A stretch of 64,000 bases of DNA from Candidatus Kuenenia stuttgartensis. Lineage in GTDB: Bacteria; Planctomycetota; Planctomycetia; Isosphaerales; Isosphaeraceae. The translations under genes were made by a program, and so were the position numbers. The DNA is taken from assembly GCA_945865635.1 (NCBI GenBank), contig CAMBEP010000019.1, forward strand, positions 17,234-81,233, in the 5' to 3' direction. The notes beneath the pieces were generated by a model that searched no databases, was not told where the DNA came from, and worked only from the letters and a program-made list of their open reading frames with translations. Positions 43,779 to 52,756 of the stretch are shown here, one piece after another. The stretch's first letter is position 1. Each line of letters opens with the position of its first letter.

Positions 43779-44804
43779 TCAGTTTGGTGTTGAAAGTTGG
43801 ATTTCACCAGGCTCTGCAGCAGGCGGAACCGCAGCGGGCGGTGGCACAGCGACAGGAGCCGGTGGAATTTCATCAGAAAGCTGAGGCAAGCCAATGCCAT
43901 CACCTGGCAGGTTTGCTGCGGTCTTGGGAGCCTCTACCTTCTCCGGATTCACAGCCGGAGCTGCTGGAGCCGCAGTAACAGGCGCACTGTCAACAGGAAC
44001 GATTTCTACCGATGGGCGGGCATTTGGAGCCAACCCGGGTGGCAGGTCGCCTGGAGGAAGAACTGTACCGGCAGCGGAACCTGGAATGTTGGTTGGTACA
44101 ACATTGGGGATCGAAATACCATGGCCAGGCATTTCCAGATCGATGGCGCCCAGACGAACGATGGCCAGAATCGAACCTCGGCGATCCGCTTCGGCAACGG
44201 GATCGACACCTGGCTCAAGACGTGTGGATACAAGCGTCTCCACACCGGCTATGGCAAGCTCCTGATACTTTGGATCAGGCAAATAAATGACCTTGGTCAC
44301 AAAATTGCCGGCTGTCACCTGATCCAGATCCTCTTCAGTAAACTGAATTGGAATCGGATTGTGTGTCAGGTAAGCATCTGTCACAGGTACAGAAGGTGCG
44401 ACTTCGATTGTCGGATAAAGTGACTGGTTCGGACGACCAGTGATATTCGACAGCTTCAACCGGTAAATGTAACCTTGGTTGAAGTTATAACGGGCCGGAA
44501 CAGTCAATTGATTGCCAACATAAGCCCTTTCGCCATTCGACGAAGTGACTTGCCAGCCAATCGACATTCCGACTGGATCCACAAAGTACAATTGGCTGCG
44601 TGTGTTCGGGAAGCGACGACCCGCGAACGGATCAGATGCCCCCTGACCGGTCATGCCAGCAGCCATTACAGGTCCACCTGGAGGTACCGGACCATTGGTC
44701 ACGGCTTGATTCCGGTGAAATTTCAATCCACCTACGTGCGGCTTGCCCAACTCGTCGGCATTGACGGTGGCAGCCGCCAGGAGCAGCAGTCCCAACTTTT
44801 TCAT
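43779..44804 (-). CDS. Exported protein sharing a domain with the DUF11 neighbour
   Basis: The start at 44804 is decided by AGGAGGGA just upstream; the frame continues 30 bases further without support. After a signal peptide ([16 protein letters not shown]), the protein has a region near 148-178 ([20 protein letters not shown] followed by KVIYLPDPK) and a later ILAIVRLGA strand. Both match the corresponding parts of the DUF11 protein encoded next. The last 100 residues are rich in Pro and Ala. It has no DUF11 domain or Cys cluster. The two genes are tandem on the minus strand, 187 bases apart, with a terminator between. Function unknown; probably an envelope protein. Confidence 0.82.
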   Translation of the reverse strand: MKKLGLLLLAAATVNADELGKPHVGGLKFHRNQAVTNGPVPPGGPVMAAGMTGQGASDPFAGRRFPNTRSQLYFVDPVGMSIGWQVTSSNGERAYVGNQLTVPARYNFNQGYIYRLKLSNITGRPNQSLYPTIEVAPSVPVTDAYLTHNPIPIQFTEEDLDQVTAGNFVTKVIYLPDPKYQELAIAGVETLVSTRLEPGVDPVAEADRRGSILAIVRLGAIDLEMPGHGISIPNVVPTNIPGSAAGTVLPPGDLPPGLAPNARPSVEIVPVDSAPVTAAPAAPAVNPEKVEAPKTAANLPGDGIGLPQLSDEIPPAPVAVPPPAAVPPAAEPGEIQLSTPN

Positions 44805-45030
44805 GCTTCCCTCCTGGAAGACAGGGGGCACCACTCAAGATCAAGTGTGCGGCCCTAAATCCAGACCATCCTGGACTGGAAAAACTCACTCCATTGTCGC
44901 GTGCCATGCTTACATACATGGCCAACCAATCTGCCCTCACCAGGCGTTTCGATCTTGCGACGTTGGACGTACAAAGGTTATCATCGTCTTATCCAGCCGT
45001 TCCCTTGAGCGTTTTCGTCACAGGCGTGCC

Positions 45031-46293
45031 ATGCGACATAATCGGATGACCCAGGTTCGATCCATTTTCAACCGTGCAATTGCCATCCAAACCAGCGTTT
45101 TTACGCTGTTTTTTGGCCAGTTCCCGCTCGATCATCAAGCCCTTGCACAAGCCCCAGGCCAGCCTGCAACAAAGTCCGTCACCGCTCCTCCAGGCTCCAG
45201 CCCACTTGGTTTCAAGGTCGAAACCGACCCCACTAAAAATGCTCCCGCAGAGCCTCCAACCGAAGCCGAAAAATTTATTGACGCTTCCATCCAAAAAGTT
45301 CGTGCCCTGCAATCAATATCCGCAGATATTACCCAGACTGCCGAAATTCTGAATCAGAAATTCGAACTCAAGGGTCAATATCTCAAGGCTCCGAATCAGA
45401 GAATTCGCATGCAGCTCACTTTGAGTGGGCTTGATTCCGCCACTGGCAGCATGTTGCAGGTGTGTGATGGAGAGATCCTTTGGGATGTTCAGCAGGTTTT
45501 GGAGAGCCAGTCCTACCGCAAGCGCCGAATTGGCGAAATCCTGAAGAAGGTCAACGACCCTCGTATGGATGTGACCCTACGCGAACAAATTCTCGCCCAG
45601 CTTGGGTTTGCTGGCCCTGAATCGCTTCTGGTCGGGCTTCGAAAATCAATCAAATTCGAAACCATGACGGATGACACCCTCAATGGCAAGAAAGTTGTGA
45701 TTGTTCAGGGTGAGTGGAAAGACAGGGCTTCGCTTGTCGCCCCTGGTCAACAGCCGTTGCCGACAAATGCTCCATTGCCAGCCTATGTCCCTTCAATTGT
45801 TAGGGCCTGGATTGGTAAGGATGATGGCTGGCCTTACCAGCTTCGACTCGTTGGTCGTGCCCCCTCTGAAATCAATCTCAATCAGGCCCAGCTCGGACCT
45901 GACGGAAGGCCAATGAGACGTCCATCCGCCGGCCCCAAAGTTACACCTTCGGCCATGACCCTCTCCTACAGCAATGTTCAGCTCAACATCCCACTCAAGC
46001 CCGAACAATTCGCTTACACAGCACCGCCGGCTCTTGTGGGACAGGTGGCCGATGATACAGAAGAATTTCTCACCGTGCTGGACCGAATCCTGGCAGAAGC
46101 TGAAGCTCGTCAGAGAGCCGCCGGAAACGGTGATTCTTCACTCAAACAGTCAATCCCCATACCGAAACGGCCTGTCGAAAACTCCGCGGCACCTGCACCT
46201 CTGACAGCCCCAGGAGCACCGGCCACAGGGGCTGCCCAGCCGGCTCCGTCCGCTCAGCCCAAACCAGGCGGCGCGGCCAAGCCAAAGTCGTAA
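45031..46293 (+). CDS. LolA-like exported protein with Pro/Ala-rich tail
   Basis: The start at 45031 gives a 420-residue protein with an export signal ending near ALAQ; the much longer open frame overlaps the divergent gene and is not supported. Residues about 65-290 look like the LolA/LolB lipoprotein-binding fold: FIDASIQKVRALQSISADITQ, then the strand ELKGQYLKAPNQRIRMQL and GEILWDV. LolA carries lipoproteins across the periplasm in other bacteria, but many planctomycete LolA-like proteins are unassigned. The last 80 residues are Pro/Ala-rich. It is divergent from the envelope protein gene and 21 bases upstream of the DUF418 gene. Confidence 0.82.
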   Translation: MRHNRMTQVRSIFNRAIAIQTSVFTLFFGQFPLDHQALAQAPGQPATKSVTAPPGSSPLGFKVETDPTKNAPAEPPTEAEKFIDASIQKVRALQSISADITQTAEILNQKFELKGQYLKAPNQRIRMQLTLSGLDSATGSMLQVCDGEILWDVQQVLESQSYRKRRIGEILKKVNDPRMDVTLREQILAQLGFAGPESLLVGLRKSIKFETMTDDTLNGKKVVIVQGEWKDRASLVAPGQQPLPTNAPLPAYVPSIVRAWIGKDDGWPYQLRLVGRAPSEINLNQAQLGPDGRPMRRPSAGPKVTPSAMTLSYSNVQLNIPLKPEQFAYTAPPALVGQVADDTEEFLTVLDRILAEAEARQRAAGNGDSSLKQSIPIPKRPVENSAAPAPLTAPGAPATGAAQPAPSAQPKPGGAAKPKS

Positions 46294-46314
46294 CCTAAAC
46301 CAGATCAAGAATCT

Positions 46315-47898
46315 ATGTCAGAACAGACCGTCACCCCTGTTCCGGCGCAAGAGTTCAGGTTCGATCCCTCTGGCCCACTGACTGTCAAATCAAAAACGCG
46401 TCTCATAGCTCTTGACGCCATTCGAGGCTTCGCAATATTGGGCATCCTTATGCTCAATATTGTCGACTTCGCTTGGCCAAACCAAGCCTATGACAATGTC
46501 ACTCAACTTTATTACTCTACAGATTCTGTTGGCAAGATTCCTGAACAAGAAAAATCTCCCGCAAATGACAAGCGGAACGATTGGCAAAATCTTGATTCCC
46601 ACAAACCTGACCTGAAATCGTTTTATCCCGCCGCCAAAATACGCATTGCCGCCGTCTCCTCAACCGCCGACGTGGTCGAGTGGATACTGGCCAATATCCT
46701 ATTTGCAAACAAAATGCGTACCCTCTTCTGCATCATGTTCGGTGCGGGAATGATTTTTCTCTCCAAGCGATCGACCGATAACGGCAATCGCCACATCGGG
46801 ATCTACTACCGACGAATCCTCATCCTGCTCCTCTTCGGCGCACTGCACGGTTATTTGATCTGGCATGGCGATATTCTTTTCGCCTATGCAGGCATTGGGC
46901 TATACCTTTATCCATTTCGGAACTATTCCTCTAACACTCTGTTGTGGATCAGCTTCAGCCTCTTTTTTGCTTTCATCAGTCTGCTCTGGACCAGCGCAGG
47001 TGTGATTCATCACATCCAGACTCATGGCTTGAACCTGGAACGTCGTGTCAGGGCCGCCGCGCCGGATCTTGCTCGCCTGGTGCAACAATCTGCTTCCAAA
47101 GATCTCGAAACTCTTGAAAAAACGCGATCCCAAGCCCGCCGATCGGCTGTGCAATCCCTCTCCGCGTTCGATCAACTGATTCTACGAGCCCACCTCGAAC
47201 TGAGCCGAAACGACCTCGCCCAAAAACCTGAAGAGCTAACACAAAACATTCATAAGTATAGGTCTGGAAGCTACCTGGGCATGGTTCAAGATCGTGCGGG
47301 CGAAATCTTCGGTATGCAAATCGCCTTTATCACACCGGTGAGCCTGATTTTTATAGGTTGGCTCATGATCCTCGGCATGAGCCTTGCAAAATCAGGTTTC
47401 TTCGCGGGTGATTGGCCTCTGGCCACTTACCGGTTCTGGGCGTTTCGGCTTGTACCGCTCGGCTGGATCATCGAGGCGGGATTGATCTTCATTGGAGCAA
47501 ATTCGCTCCAGAAAAATCCTCTCATGAGTCTCACCATCTGGACTCCGATTCATCAGGCGGTCATTCCGATGCTCTCCCTCGGATATGCCTCAGCCTTGAT
47601 TCTTGCGATCCGAACGGGATATCTCACAAGCATCACAGTCCGATTGGCTTATGTCGGACGAATGGCCCTTTCGAACTATCTGGCACAGTCTGTCATATGT
47701 ACTTTTATATTCTACTCTTATGGATTGGGCCTGTATGGCAGGGTGCCGCGATTGGGGCTTGTTCCGATCGTTTTTGGTGTCTGGATTCTGGAATTGTGGT
47801 GGAGCCCCAAATGGCTTGAAAAACACGCGTTCGGGCCAGTGGAATGGCTCTGGCGAAGTCTCACCTATCGAAAACTCCAACCCTTTCGGAAAGATTGA
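46315..47898 (+). CDS. DUF418 (YeiB-like) membrane protein
   Basis: A 527-residue polytopic protein. The N-terminal ALDAIRGFAILGILMLNI helix is the DUF418 signature, followed by the FCIMFGAGMIF and RRILILLLFGALHGYLIWHGDIL segments with conserved Arg and His. About ten helices are predicted. The second half contains LAYVGRMALSNYLAQSVI, also conserved in the family. A soluble segment of about 100 residues in the middle (near 230-320) is basic. DUF418 proteins are thought to be transporters or acyltransferase-like, related to the HGSNAT group; none of this is proven. It follows the LolA-like gene by 21 bases. Confidence 0.9.
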   Translation: MSEQTVTPVPAQEFRFDPSGPLTVKSKTRLIALDAIRGFAILGILMLNIVDFAWPNQAYDNVTQLYYSTDSVGKIPEQEKSPANDKRNDWQNLDSHKPDLKSFYPAAKIRIAAVSSTADVVEWILANILFANKMRTLFCIMFGAGMIFLSKRSTDNGNRHIGIYYRRILILLLFGALHGYLIWHGDILFAYAGIGLYLYPFRNYSSNTLLWISFSLFFAFISLLWTSAGVIHHIQTHGLNLERRVRAAAPDLARLVQQSASKDLETLEKTRSQARRSAVQSLSAFDQLILRAHLELSRNDLAQKPEELTQNIHKYRSGSYLGMVQDRAGEIFGMQIAFITPVSLIFIGWLMILGMSLAKSGFFAGDWPLATYRFWAFRLVPLGWIIEAGLIFIGANSLQKNPLMSLTIWTPIHQAVIPMLSLGYASALILAIRTGYLTSITVRLAYVGRMALSNYLAQSVICTFIFYSYGLGLYGRVPRLGLVPIVFGVWILELWWSPKWLEKHAFGPVEWLWRSLTYRKLQPFRKD

Positions 47899-47913
47899 AA
47901 GCCATTGTCTCCT

Positions 47914-48717
47914 ATGGATGCAAAGATGTCTGATCCCACCCTGATCCAAGAACAGTTGCATCTCAAGGTAGAGCAATTCTTTAAGCCCAGAAAGTCTGAA
48001 CCCACTCCAAGAGATTTCGATCTGTTGGGCCAAGGTCGCAACCTATGGACTGAATGCGGCCTGGCCGCAACCGCATGGGGCGAAGGCCCTCCGGTTCTGC
48101 TGGCTCATGGCTGGGAGAGTCGCAGGACGCACTGGGCCGCATTTGTGCCACTTTTTGTCGAATCAGGCTATCAGGTGGTCTCCATGGATGCCCCGGCACA
48201 TGGCGATTCACCAGGCGAACAAGTCAGCGTACTTCAATATGGCTTGTCAATTCTTCGTTTAGGGCAAGAGTTAGGTCCTTTGGCGAGCGTCATCGGCCAC
48301 TGCTTTGGCGGATCCGCTGCAACCATCGCCTGCCGACACGGATTGCAGACCCATTGCGCGATATTGATCAGCACACCCTCTTCAATATCAACGCTTTGCG
48401 TCAATTGGGCCATCAAAAACGGTGTTACATCGGAAGGGATTCCAAGGTTCCTGGAGCTTGTGGCGCAAAAAGTCGGCGTCCACGTCAACGACCTTGATAT
48501 CAGCCGTGTGGCATCGGAATTGAGCCATCCAGCTCTTGTCATCCACGACCAAGGCGATGATGAGATCCCACTGTCGGAAGCCATGGCGATTGCCGCTGCA
48601 TGGAAAGGCTCAAAGTTATTAGTCACAGAGCGTTATGGACATAACCGAATCCTGATCGCGAAAGATGTGATTCGTCAAGCCATTGCCTTTATAAAAGAAT
48701 ATAAGTCTATGGTTTAA
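47914..48717 (+). CDS. Alpha/beta hydrolase with a cysteine at the nucleophile position
   Basis: The ATG at 47914 replaces a TTG nine bases upstream. The 267-residue protein has the fold's HGW oxyanion motif (65-67), the strand VVSMDAPAHGDS, and the nucleophile elbow GHCFGGSA, with Cys130 in place of the usual Ser. Acid Asp215/216 lies in HDQGDDEIP, and His243 in RYGHNRI. Cys nucleophiles occur in dienelactone hydrolases and a few thioesterase-like enzymes, so activity is still possible, but serine-esterase chemistry is not. No signal peptide is present. It follows the DUF418 gene by 15 bases. Confidence 0.88.
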   Translation: MDAKMSDPTLIQEQLHLKVEQFFKPRKSEPTPRDFDLLGQGRNLWTECGLAATAWGEGPPVLLAHGWESRRTHWAAFVPLFVESGYQVVSMDAPAHGDSPGEQVSVLQYGLSILRLGQELGPLASVIGHCFGGSAATIACRHGLQTHCAILISTPSSISTLCVNWAIKNGVTSEGIPRFLELVAQKVGVHVNDLDISRVASELSHPALVIHDQGDDEIPLSEAMAIAAAWKGSKLLVTERYGHNRILIAKDVIRQAIAFIKEYKSMV

Positions 48718-48737
48718 TTGAGGATGGAGTATATTAT

Positions 48738-49388
48738 TCAAGCCCTTGTGTCCGATTCCGATTCAACCCCACTGTGCATTCGCGGGCCGGGTGGCTGTAG
48801 GGCTAGAATTTCGGCTTCCCTGACAAGCAAATTCTCCCATCGGTCCGCCACTTCAGGTGGCCGTATTATGCCATTGGCAAGTTTCAGAAACACTTGGTAA
48901 TGTCCCAGCTCGCTTGTCCATAAAGTGCGATAAAGCTTTGCAAGTTCGGCATCGCATTTTTCCGCAGCTTCGCCCAGCACCGCAAACCGTTCGCAACTTC
49001 TCAGCTCGATGAGGGCAGAGATCAAAAGCCGATCCAAAAGTTCCAGAGATCCACGCCCCTGGCGGACCAAGCCACGTAATCCGTTGGCATAACCATTGGT
49101 ATGAGAACGTGTTAAGTACCCGCCTCGCCGCCCCAGAATTCGCACTACCTGAGATAAATGGATTGCCTCATCGCGTGCGACTCCAGCCAACACGTTGACC
49201 CAATTTTTTGGAGGCTTGGGTGGCGGCCATCGGCTGATCAATTCCAGAGCGTTGGCAGCCGCCTTTTTTTCAAGCCAGGCATGGTCGTTTAATAACGCCA
49301 ATGGATCCTTAAGGGCCTCCACCGCCCAGATCGTTGGTGTGAGGCTCTTTAAAGGGATATCCGATAAGTCTGCTATCGAGTTCGCCAT
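48738..49388 (-). CDS. miaE: tRNA-(ms2io6A37)-hydroxylase
   Basis: A 216-residue ferritin-like diiron protein that hydroxylates the isopentenyl group of ms2i6A at tRNA position 37. The diiron ligands are visible: Glu40 (AWLEKKAA), Glu74 and His77 (ARDEAIHL), Glu129 or Glu133 (IELRSCERF), and Glu160 with His163 (SELGHYQVF). The sequence around WLEKKAAANALELISRWP is typical of MiaE. The gene follows a sialidase gene by 36 bases on the same strand and a sulfatase lies further upstream, so it may ride at the end of that operon. Confidence 0.92.
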   Translation of the reverse strand: MANSIADLSDIPLKSLTPTIWAVEALKDPLALLNDHAWLEKKAAANALELISRWPPPKPPKNWVNVLAGVARDEAIHLSQVVRILGRRGGYLTRSHTNGYANGLRGLVRQGRGSLELLDRLLISALIELRSCERFAVLGEAAEKCDAELAKLYRTLWTSELGHYQVFLKLANGIIRPPEVADRWENLLVREAEILALQPPGPRMHSGVESESDTRA

Positions 49389-49424
49389 TTTTGATATACG
49401 TCCATCATGGACTTGCCACCGATC

Positions 49425-50525
49425 TCATTTCTGAGTCGATTGAAGCACCCATTCTTCGTCAAACACGCAGTGATGGATGATTGTGCGCTTATCAGACGTA
49501 TAAATCGCGTGGATCTTGCCGTCTCTGGCTTGGAAAAAGATCGGATAAGCGAAGGCGTTGTACTCGGTCTCCAAGTCGCGCCGATATGGCCAAGTCTTTC
49601 CGCTATCTTTAGATACAGCAACACTCAGCGGTGTTCGCTCGGCCATGTTGTGATTATAGATCAACATCAGATCGTTGTTCTTAAGCTTGATCAGGTCCAC
49701 GGCCGAATTCGGGTTTGGGAATGCGGTATCCGCACCCTTTGACCATGTTTTGCCTCCGTCAAGCGACTCGCCTGCGACAATATAGCCTGAAGACTTTGGG
49801 CCATAACCACCACCACGACGACAATACGCAAGCAGATGATTTGGTTCGAGTTCGACAATGGCGGGCTGAATGTTGCCTCTATCTGACTTGATCGAGCCAA
49901 GACGAGCCCAGCCATCACCCGGTTTTTTGGGGTCGTAACGGAAGCATGTGGAAACACTTCCTTTACCGACATCCTCTTTGTCGTCTCCGCTTTCTTCATA
50001 TCCAGGAAGGAGATACGTACCATCAGCAAGCACAATCGGACGGTTCCGAACCATCAGTCCACGTTCGAATGTGATGACGGTCGGGTCGGACCAAGTCTCG
50101 CACAAGTCCTTGGAAACCTTGGCCTGGATTCGACTGTCGGACCAGGTTGGCCCGAAGCGGACAACGTAGAACATCCAGACAAGCCCGTCCGGGGCCTCCC
50201 AAATCACTCCGTTACCCAGCGAACGAATCGGATCACGAGCAATCACAACAGGCTTGGTCCATTCAGAACTTCCATTTTTCAATCGACTTGCGAACACAGC
50301 AGTGTCATTTGCATATTCGCCCTGGCCTCCATAATAGACCATGTAGAGGTCGCCGTTGGAGAGCTCCTCGAGACAGGCCGGGTGCTTATAAGGGCCTGTG
50401 GGAATCTCTGGGCCGAAGACACGGCGAAAAACGGGGTCGGCCGCTTCAACAGGGGCTGTTGATAAGCTCGCTGATATGAGACAAGTCGCTGCAATTACAA
50501 CACTTCGGATAATACGGCCTGACAT
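49425..50525 (-). CDS. Secreted exo-alpha-sialidase-like protein
   Basis: The ATG at 50525, nine bases after AAGGA, is preferred to an upstream ATG only one base from it. A signal peptide ends near VEAA. The 366-residue protein is a six-bladed sialidase-type propeller with several Asp-box-like motifs, for example SLDGGKTWS and SKDSGKTWP. Arg-rich positions include MVRNRP and YCRRGGGYG, consistent with a carboxylate-binding triad. Substrates may be sialic-acid-like sugars or other acidic glycans; BNR proteins in planctomycetes rarely have proven activity. It starts 21 bases after the stop of a sulfatase gene, so the two likely form an operon. Confidence 0.88.
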   Translation of the reverse strand: MSGRIIRSVVIAATCLISASLSTAPVEAADPVFRRVFGPEIPTGPYKHPACLEELSNGDLYMVYYGGQGEYANDTAVFASRLKNGSSEWTKPVVIARDPIRSLGNGVIWEAPDGLVWMFYVVRFGPTWSDSRIQAKVSKDLCETWSDPTVITFERGLMVRNRPIVLADGTYLLPGYEESGDDKEDVGKGSVSTCFRYDPKKPGDGWARLGSIKSDRGNIQPAIVELEPNHLLAYCRRGGGYGPKSSGYIVAGESLDGGKTWSKGADTAFPNPNSAVDLIKLKNNDLMLIYNHNMAERTPLSVAVSKDSGKTWPYRRDLETEYNAFAYPIFFQARDGKIHAIYTSDKRTIIHHCVFDEEWVLQSTQK

Positions 50526-50546
50526 GGTCTGCATTCCTTAAAATGG

Positions 50547-52094
50547 CTATTTTGCCGGTAGGCGTTTGGCTGCGGCTTTGCTCACGACCTTTTTGGTTGC
50601 GGCACCGATCATGTTCCCAAGATACTCGTATCGATCAAAAAGTTCACCTCCACCCAGCTCCCTTGGATCTTTGGATTCCCGTAACCTGTTACTCAAAAAA
50701 ATCTTAAGATCTTCCTTAATACGCCCGTACTTGGAAACTTCTGCCACGTTATGAATCTGGGCGGGATCTTTCTGAAGGTCATAAAGCTCAAACTCCGGCC
50801 GCTTGCCAAAAGCCAGGTCAAACAAAGGCTTTACCCTGGCTTCATCCCGGTGCAGCGACATCCAGGCTTTACTTGGCGAGGCATCGCAATCCCCAAACGC
50901 GACAAACGTATTCCCCGAAAGCTGATCAAAACGAACAGCAGGCTTTACTCCATCGGCCAACTGTCGCCAATCACCCATCGGCCAACGCTCCGGCTTGAAG
51001 TTGTGGATCAATAGATGCTCTTTCGTACGAATCGCACGCATCGGATAACCGCCCCAAAAATTCCCTTTCTCAAGCTCACGGCACGCCGTGTGGCGTTCCA
51101 TGCCAGTCAGTGTGAACGAACGATCCGGATCGATCCAGCCCGACTTTGACGAGCCAAAAATCCTTCCCAGTGATCTTCCTGTCCGACCTGGAAGTCCTTT
51201 TAAATCAAGGAGATCAAGAAATGTCGGGGCCAGGTCGGTCAGGCTGACAAAGTCGTCGATCACACGTCCGGGCGACTTGATCCCGCCCGGCCAGCGAATC
51301 GCGAGCGGAACATGGGTACCGGCATCGTAAAGTGTGGCCTTGCCGCGCGGAAATGGGCGGCCGTTATCTGAGGTGATCACAACCAGGGTTTGATCCAGTT
51401 CACCACTCTTTTCGAGCTTCTTGAGAATCTCACCGACAGATTGATCAAATCGCTCGATCTCTGTGTAGTAATCCAGCATGTCAGAACGAATCAAAGGGTC
51501 ATCGGGATACTCTTGTGGCAGCCGGACTACCTTTGGATCCTTACCCGTCCTGATCCCCGACCCATCGGAGTAAGGCCTATGAGGATCGGGGCTTCCATAC
51601 CAGAAACAAAAGGGCTTTTGGTTGGTTCTTTTGGAGAGAAAATCGTCGAAATCGGCAAACCGGTTTCCAGCCGGATTTCTGATCCGGCCGCCCATCGTTT
51701 CATCTCCTGGCCCCCAGCCCTTACCGCTAAACCCTACTTGATACTGACTTTGCTCAAGAATGTCAGGGTAGACCTGGAACTTGGCGGGCAGAAACTGGTG
51801 AAGGCTCGCACCTTGCTCCAGCCGCCAGTGATATTGCCCGGTCAACAGGGCCGCCCGCGAAGCCGTGCACGACGGAGCCGAAGCAAAGGCGTTTGTGAAG
51901 AGCAGCCCTTCACGCGCCACGCGGTCAAACACAGGCGTTTTCAGCTCCGGCTCGCCGGCGATGGAGGCGTGCGGCCAGGCCCAGTCGTCGGCAATAAGCA
52001 GGAGGATGTTCGGGCAAACCGGTTCGGCCTGAATGGGCACGGTGGAGAGAATGGACCCAAGAAGAAGAAACGAACGGATGTTTTGTGAGATCAT
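50547..52094 (-). CDS. Secreted type I sulfatase with CTASR site
   Basis: The start at 52094 gives a signal peptide (MISQNIRSFLLLGSILSTV); a longer open frame to 52256 is unsupported. At 515 residues it has metal-binding IADDW (Asp36, Asp37) and the formylglycine motif CTASR (Cys76-Arg80), the Cys-X-Ala-X-Arg variant, in a region ASAPSCTASRAALLTGQY. GKGWGPGDE replaces the GKWHLG motif seen in most sulfatases. TSDNG follows. It is the first gene of a likely operon with a sialidase-like protein and MiaE. The substrate is unknown. Confidence 0.93.
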   Translation of the reverse strand: MISQNIRSFLLLGSILSTVPIQAEPVCPNILLLIADDWAWPHASIAGEPELKTPVFDRVAREGLLFTNAFASAPSCTASRAALLTGQYHWRLEQGASLHQFLPAKFQVYPDILEQSQYQVGFSGKGWGPGDETMGGRIRNPAGNRFADFDDFLSKRTNQKPFCFWYGSPDPHRPYSDGSGIRTGKDPKVVRLPQEYPDDPLIRSDMLDYYTEIERFDQSVGEILKKLEKSGELDQTLVVITSDNGRPFPRGKATLYDAGTHVPLAIRWPGGIKSPGRVIDDFVSLTDLAPTFLDLLDLKGLPGRTGRSLGRIFGSSKSGWIDPDRSFTLTGMERHTACRELEKGNFWGGYPMRAIRTKEHLLIHNFKPERWPMGDWRQLADGVKPAVRFDQLSGNTFVAFGDCDASPSKAWMSLHRDEARVKPLFDLAFGKRPEFELYDLQKDPAQIHNVAEVSKYGRIKEDLKIFLSNRLRESKDPRELGGGELFDRYEYLGNMIGAATKKVVSKAAAKRLPAK

Positions 52095-52249
52095 AGGTTT
52101 TGATCCTGCGGTGCTTCCTGGAGTAATGATTGTCCTATAATCGTTCATCTGACTGGAAAAAGCAAAGAAATCTGGCTCAACGCACACGTCATTTCGATAG
52201 TCGCATAAAACAGAAAAAATTCGTACGTGTTGTTTTTTATAAACATGGC

Positions 52250-52277
52250 TTGACATAGGTTTGCAACATGTTATGTT
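52250..52277 (+). promoter_or_regulatory. Probable sigma-70-type promoter of the AT-rich cassette
   Basis: TTGACA (52250-52255), a 16-base spacer, then TATGTT (52272-52277). The -35 box is perfect and the -10 box matches 4 of 6. Transcription would begin near 52284, just before the ATGATG at 52303. Confidence 0.45.
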
Positions 52278-52302
52278 AAACTTTCTTTTATTAGTCTACG
52301 TA

Positions 52303-52723
52303 ATGATGCGATTCAAGAAACCATCCGTATTGATCCTACTAACTGTAGGAGTCTTAGTTCCTACTTTGGGAGTATTACTTTATAACCAGAATTCAATCAT
52401 CGTTTACCCCTCAATGATCGATATAAGATCCGTTCAACCAAACACAACTATATAAGATAGCCGTTCTGATAAAGAATCCAAGCATCCATAAGATTGAGAT
52501 AACAGGTATAAAAGCTTCGTGCGACTGCACTATTGTTGATGATAGAGCTTTTGAACTGACTGCGAGAGAAAGCCGTGTTTTGGAGTTTGAAGTTGTATCG
52601 CCCGATGGAACAACACCTTTTGAAGGGATGCTCACTATATTTCATGGAAACCCAATTCGTACATCCTTTATTCGATATAAAGGATTCTCGGTTAGTTCTC
52701 ACAACCAATCGAGTGAATCGTGA
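52303..52723 (+). pseudogene. DUF1573 domain protein interrupted by a +1 frameshift
   Basis: The first frame encodes a membrane anchor (PSVLILLTVGVLVPTLGVLLY) and the beginning of a DUF1573 domain (MIDIRSVQPNTT), then hits TAA at 52453. The domain continues in the next frame from 52454: KIAVLIKNPSIHKIEITGIK, then ASCDCTIVDDRAF, to TGA at 52721. Joining the frames by skipping one base near 52450 restores the family pattern VQPNTTYKIAVLIKN. DUF1573 is a beta-sandwich with an SCGCT motif (here SCDCT), related to Ig-like domains. The break may be a sequencing error, a mutation or, less likely, recoding. It starts a four-gene AT-rich cassette. Confidence 0.75.
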
Positions 52724-52756
52724 GTTTGATAGTACCACACCAAGAAGGAGCCTCGA

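Noticed and set aside
44743..45030. N-terminal extension of the LolA-like protein
   Set aside because: It overlaps the divergent envelope gene, lacks a leader, and the ATG at 45031 begins a good signal peptide.
52261..52302. TTG start of the DUF1573 reading frame at 52261
   Set aside because: It lies upstream of the predicted transcription start of the promoter at 52250-52277 and has no ribosome-binding site; the ATGATG at 52303 fits better.
52444..52456. Programmed +1 frameshift in the DUF1573 gene
   Set aside because: The context ATA-TAA-G gives poor re-pairing after slippage, and there is no upstream Shine-Dalgarno-like stimulator; mutation or sequence error is more likely.
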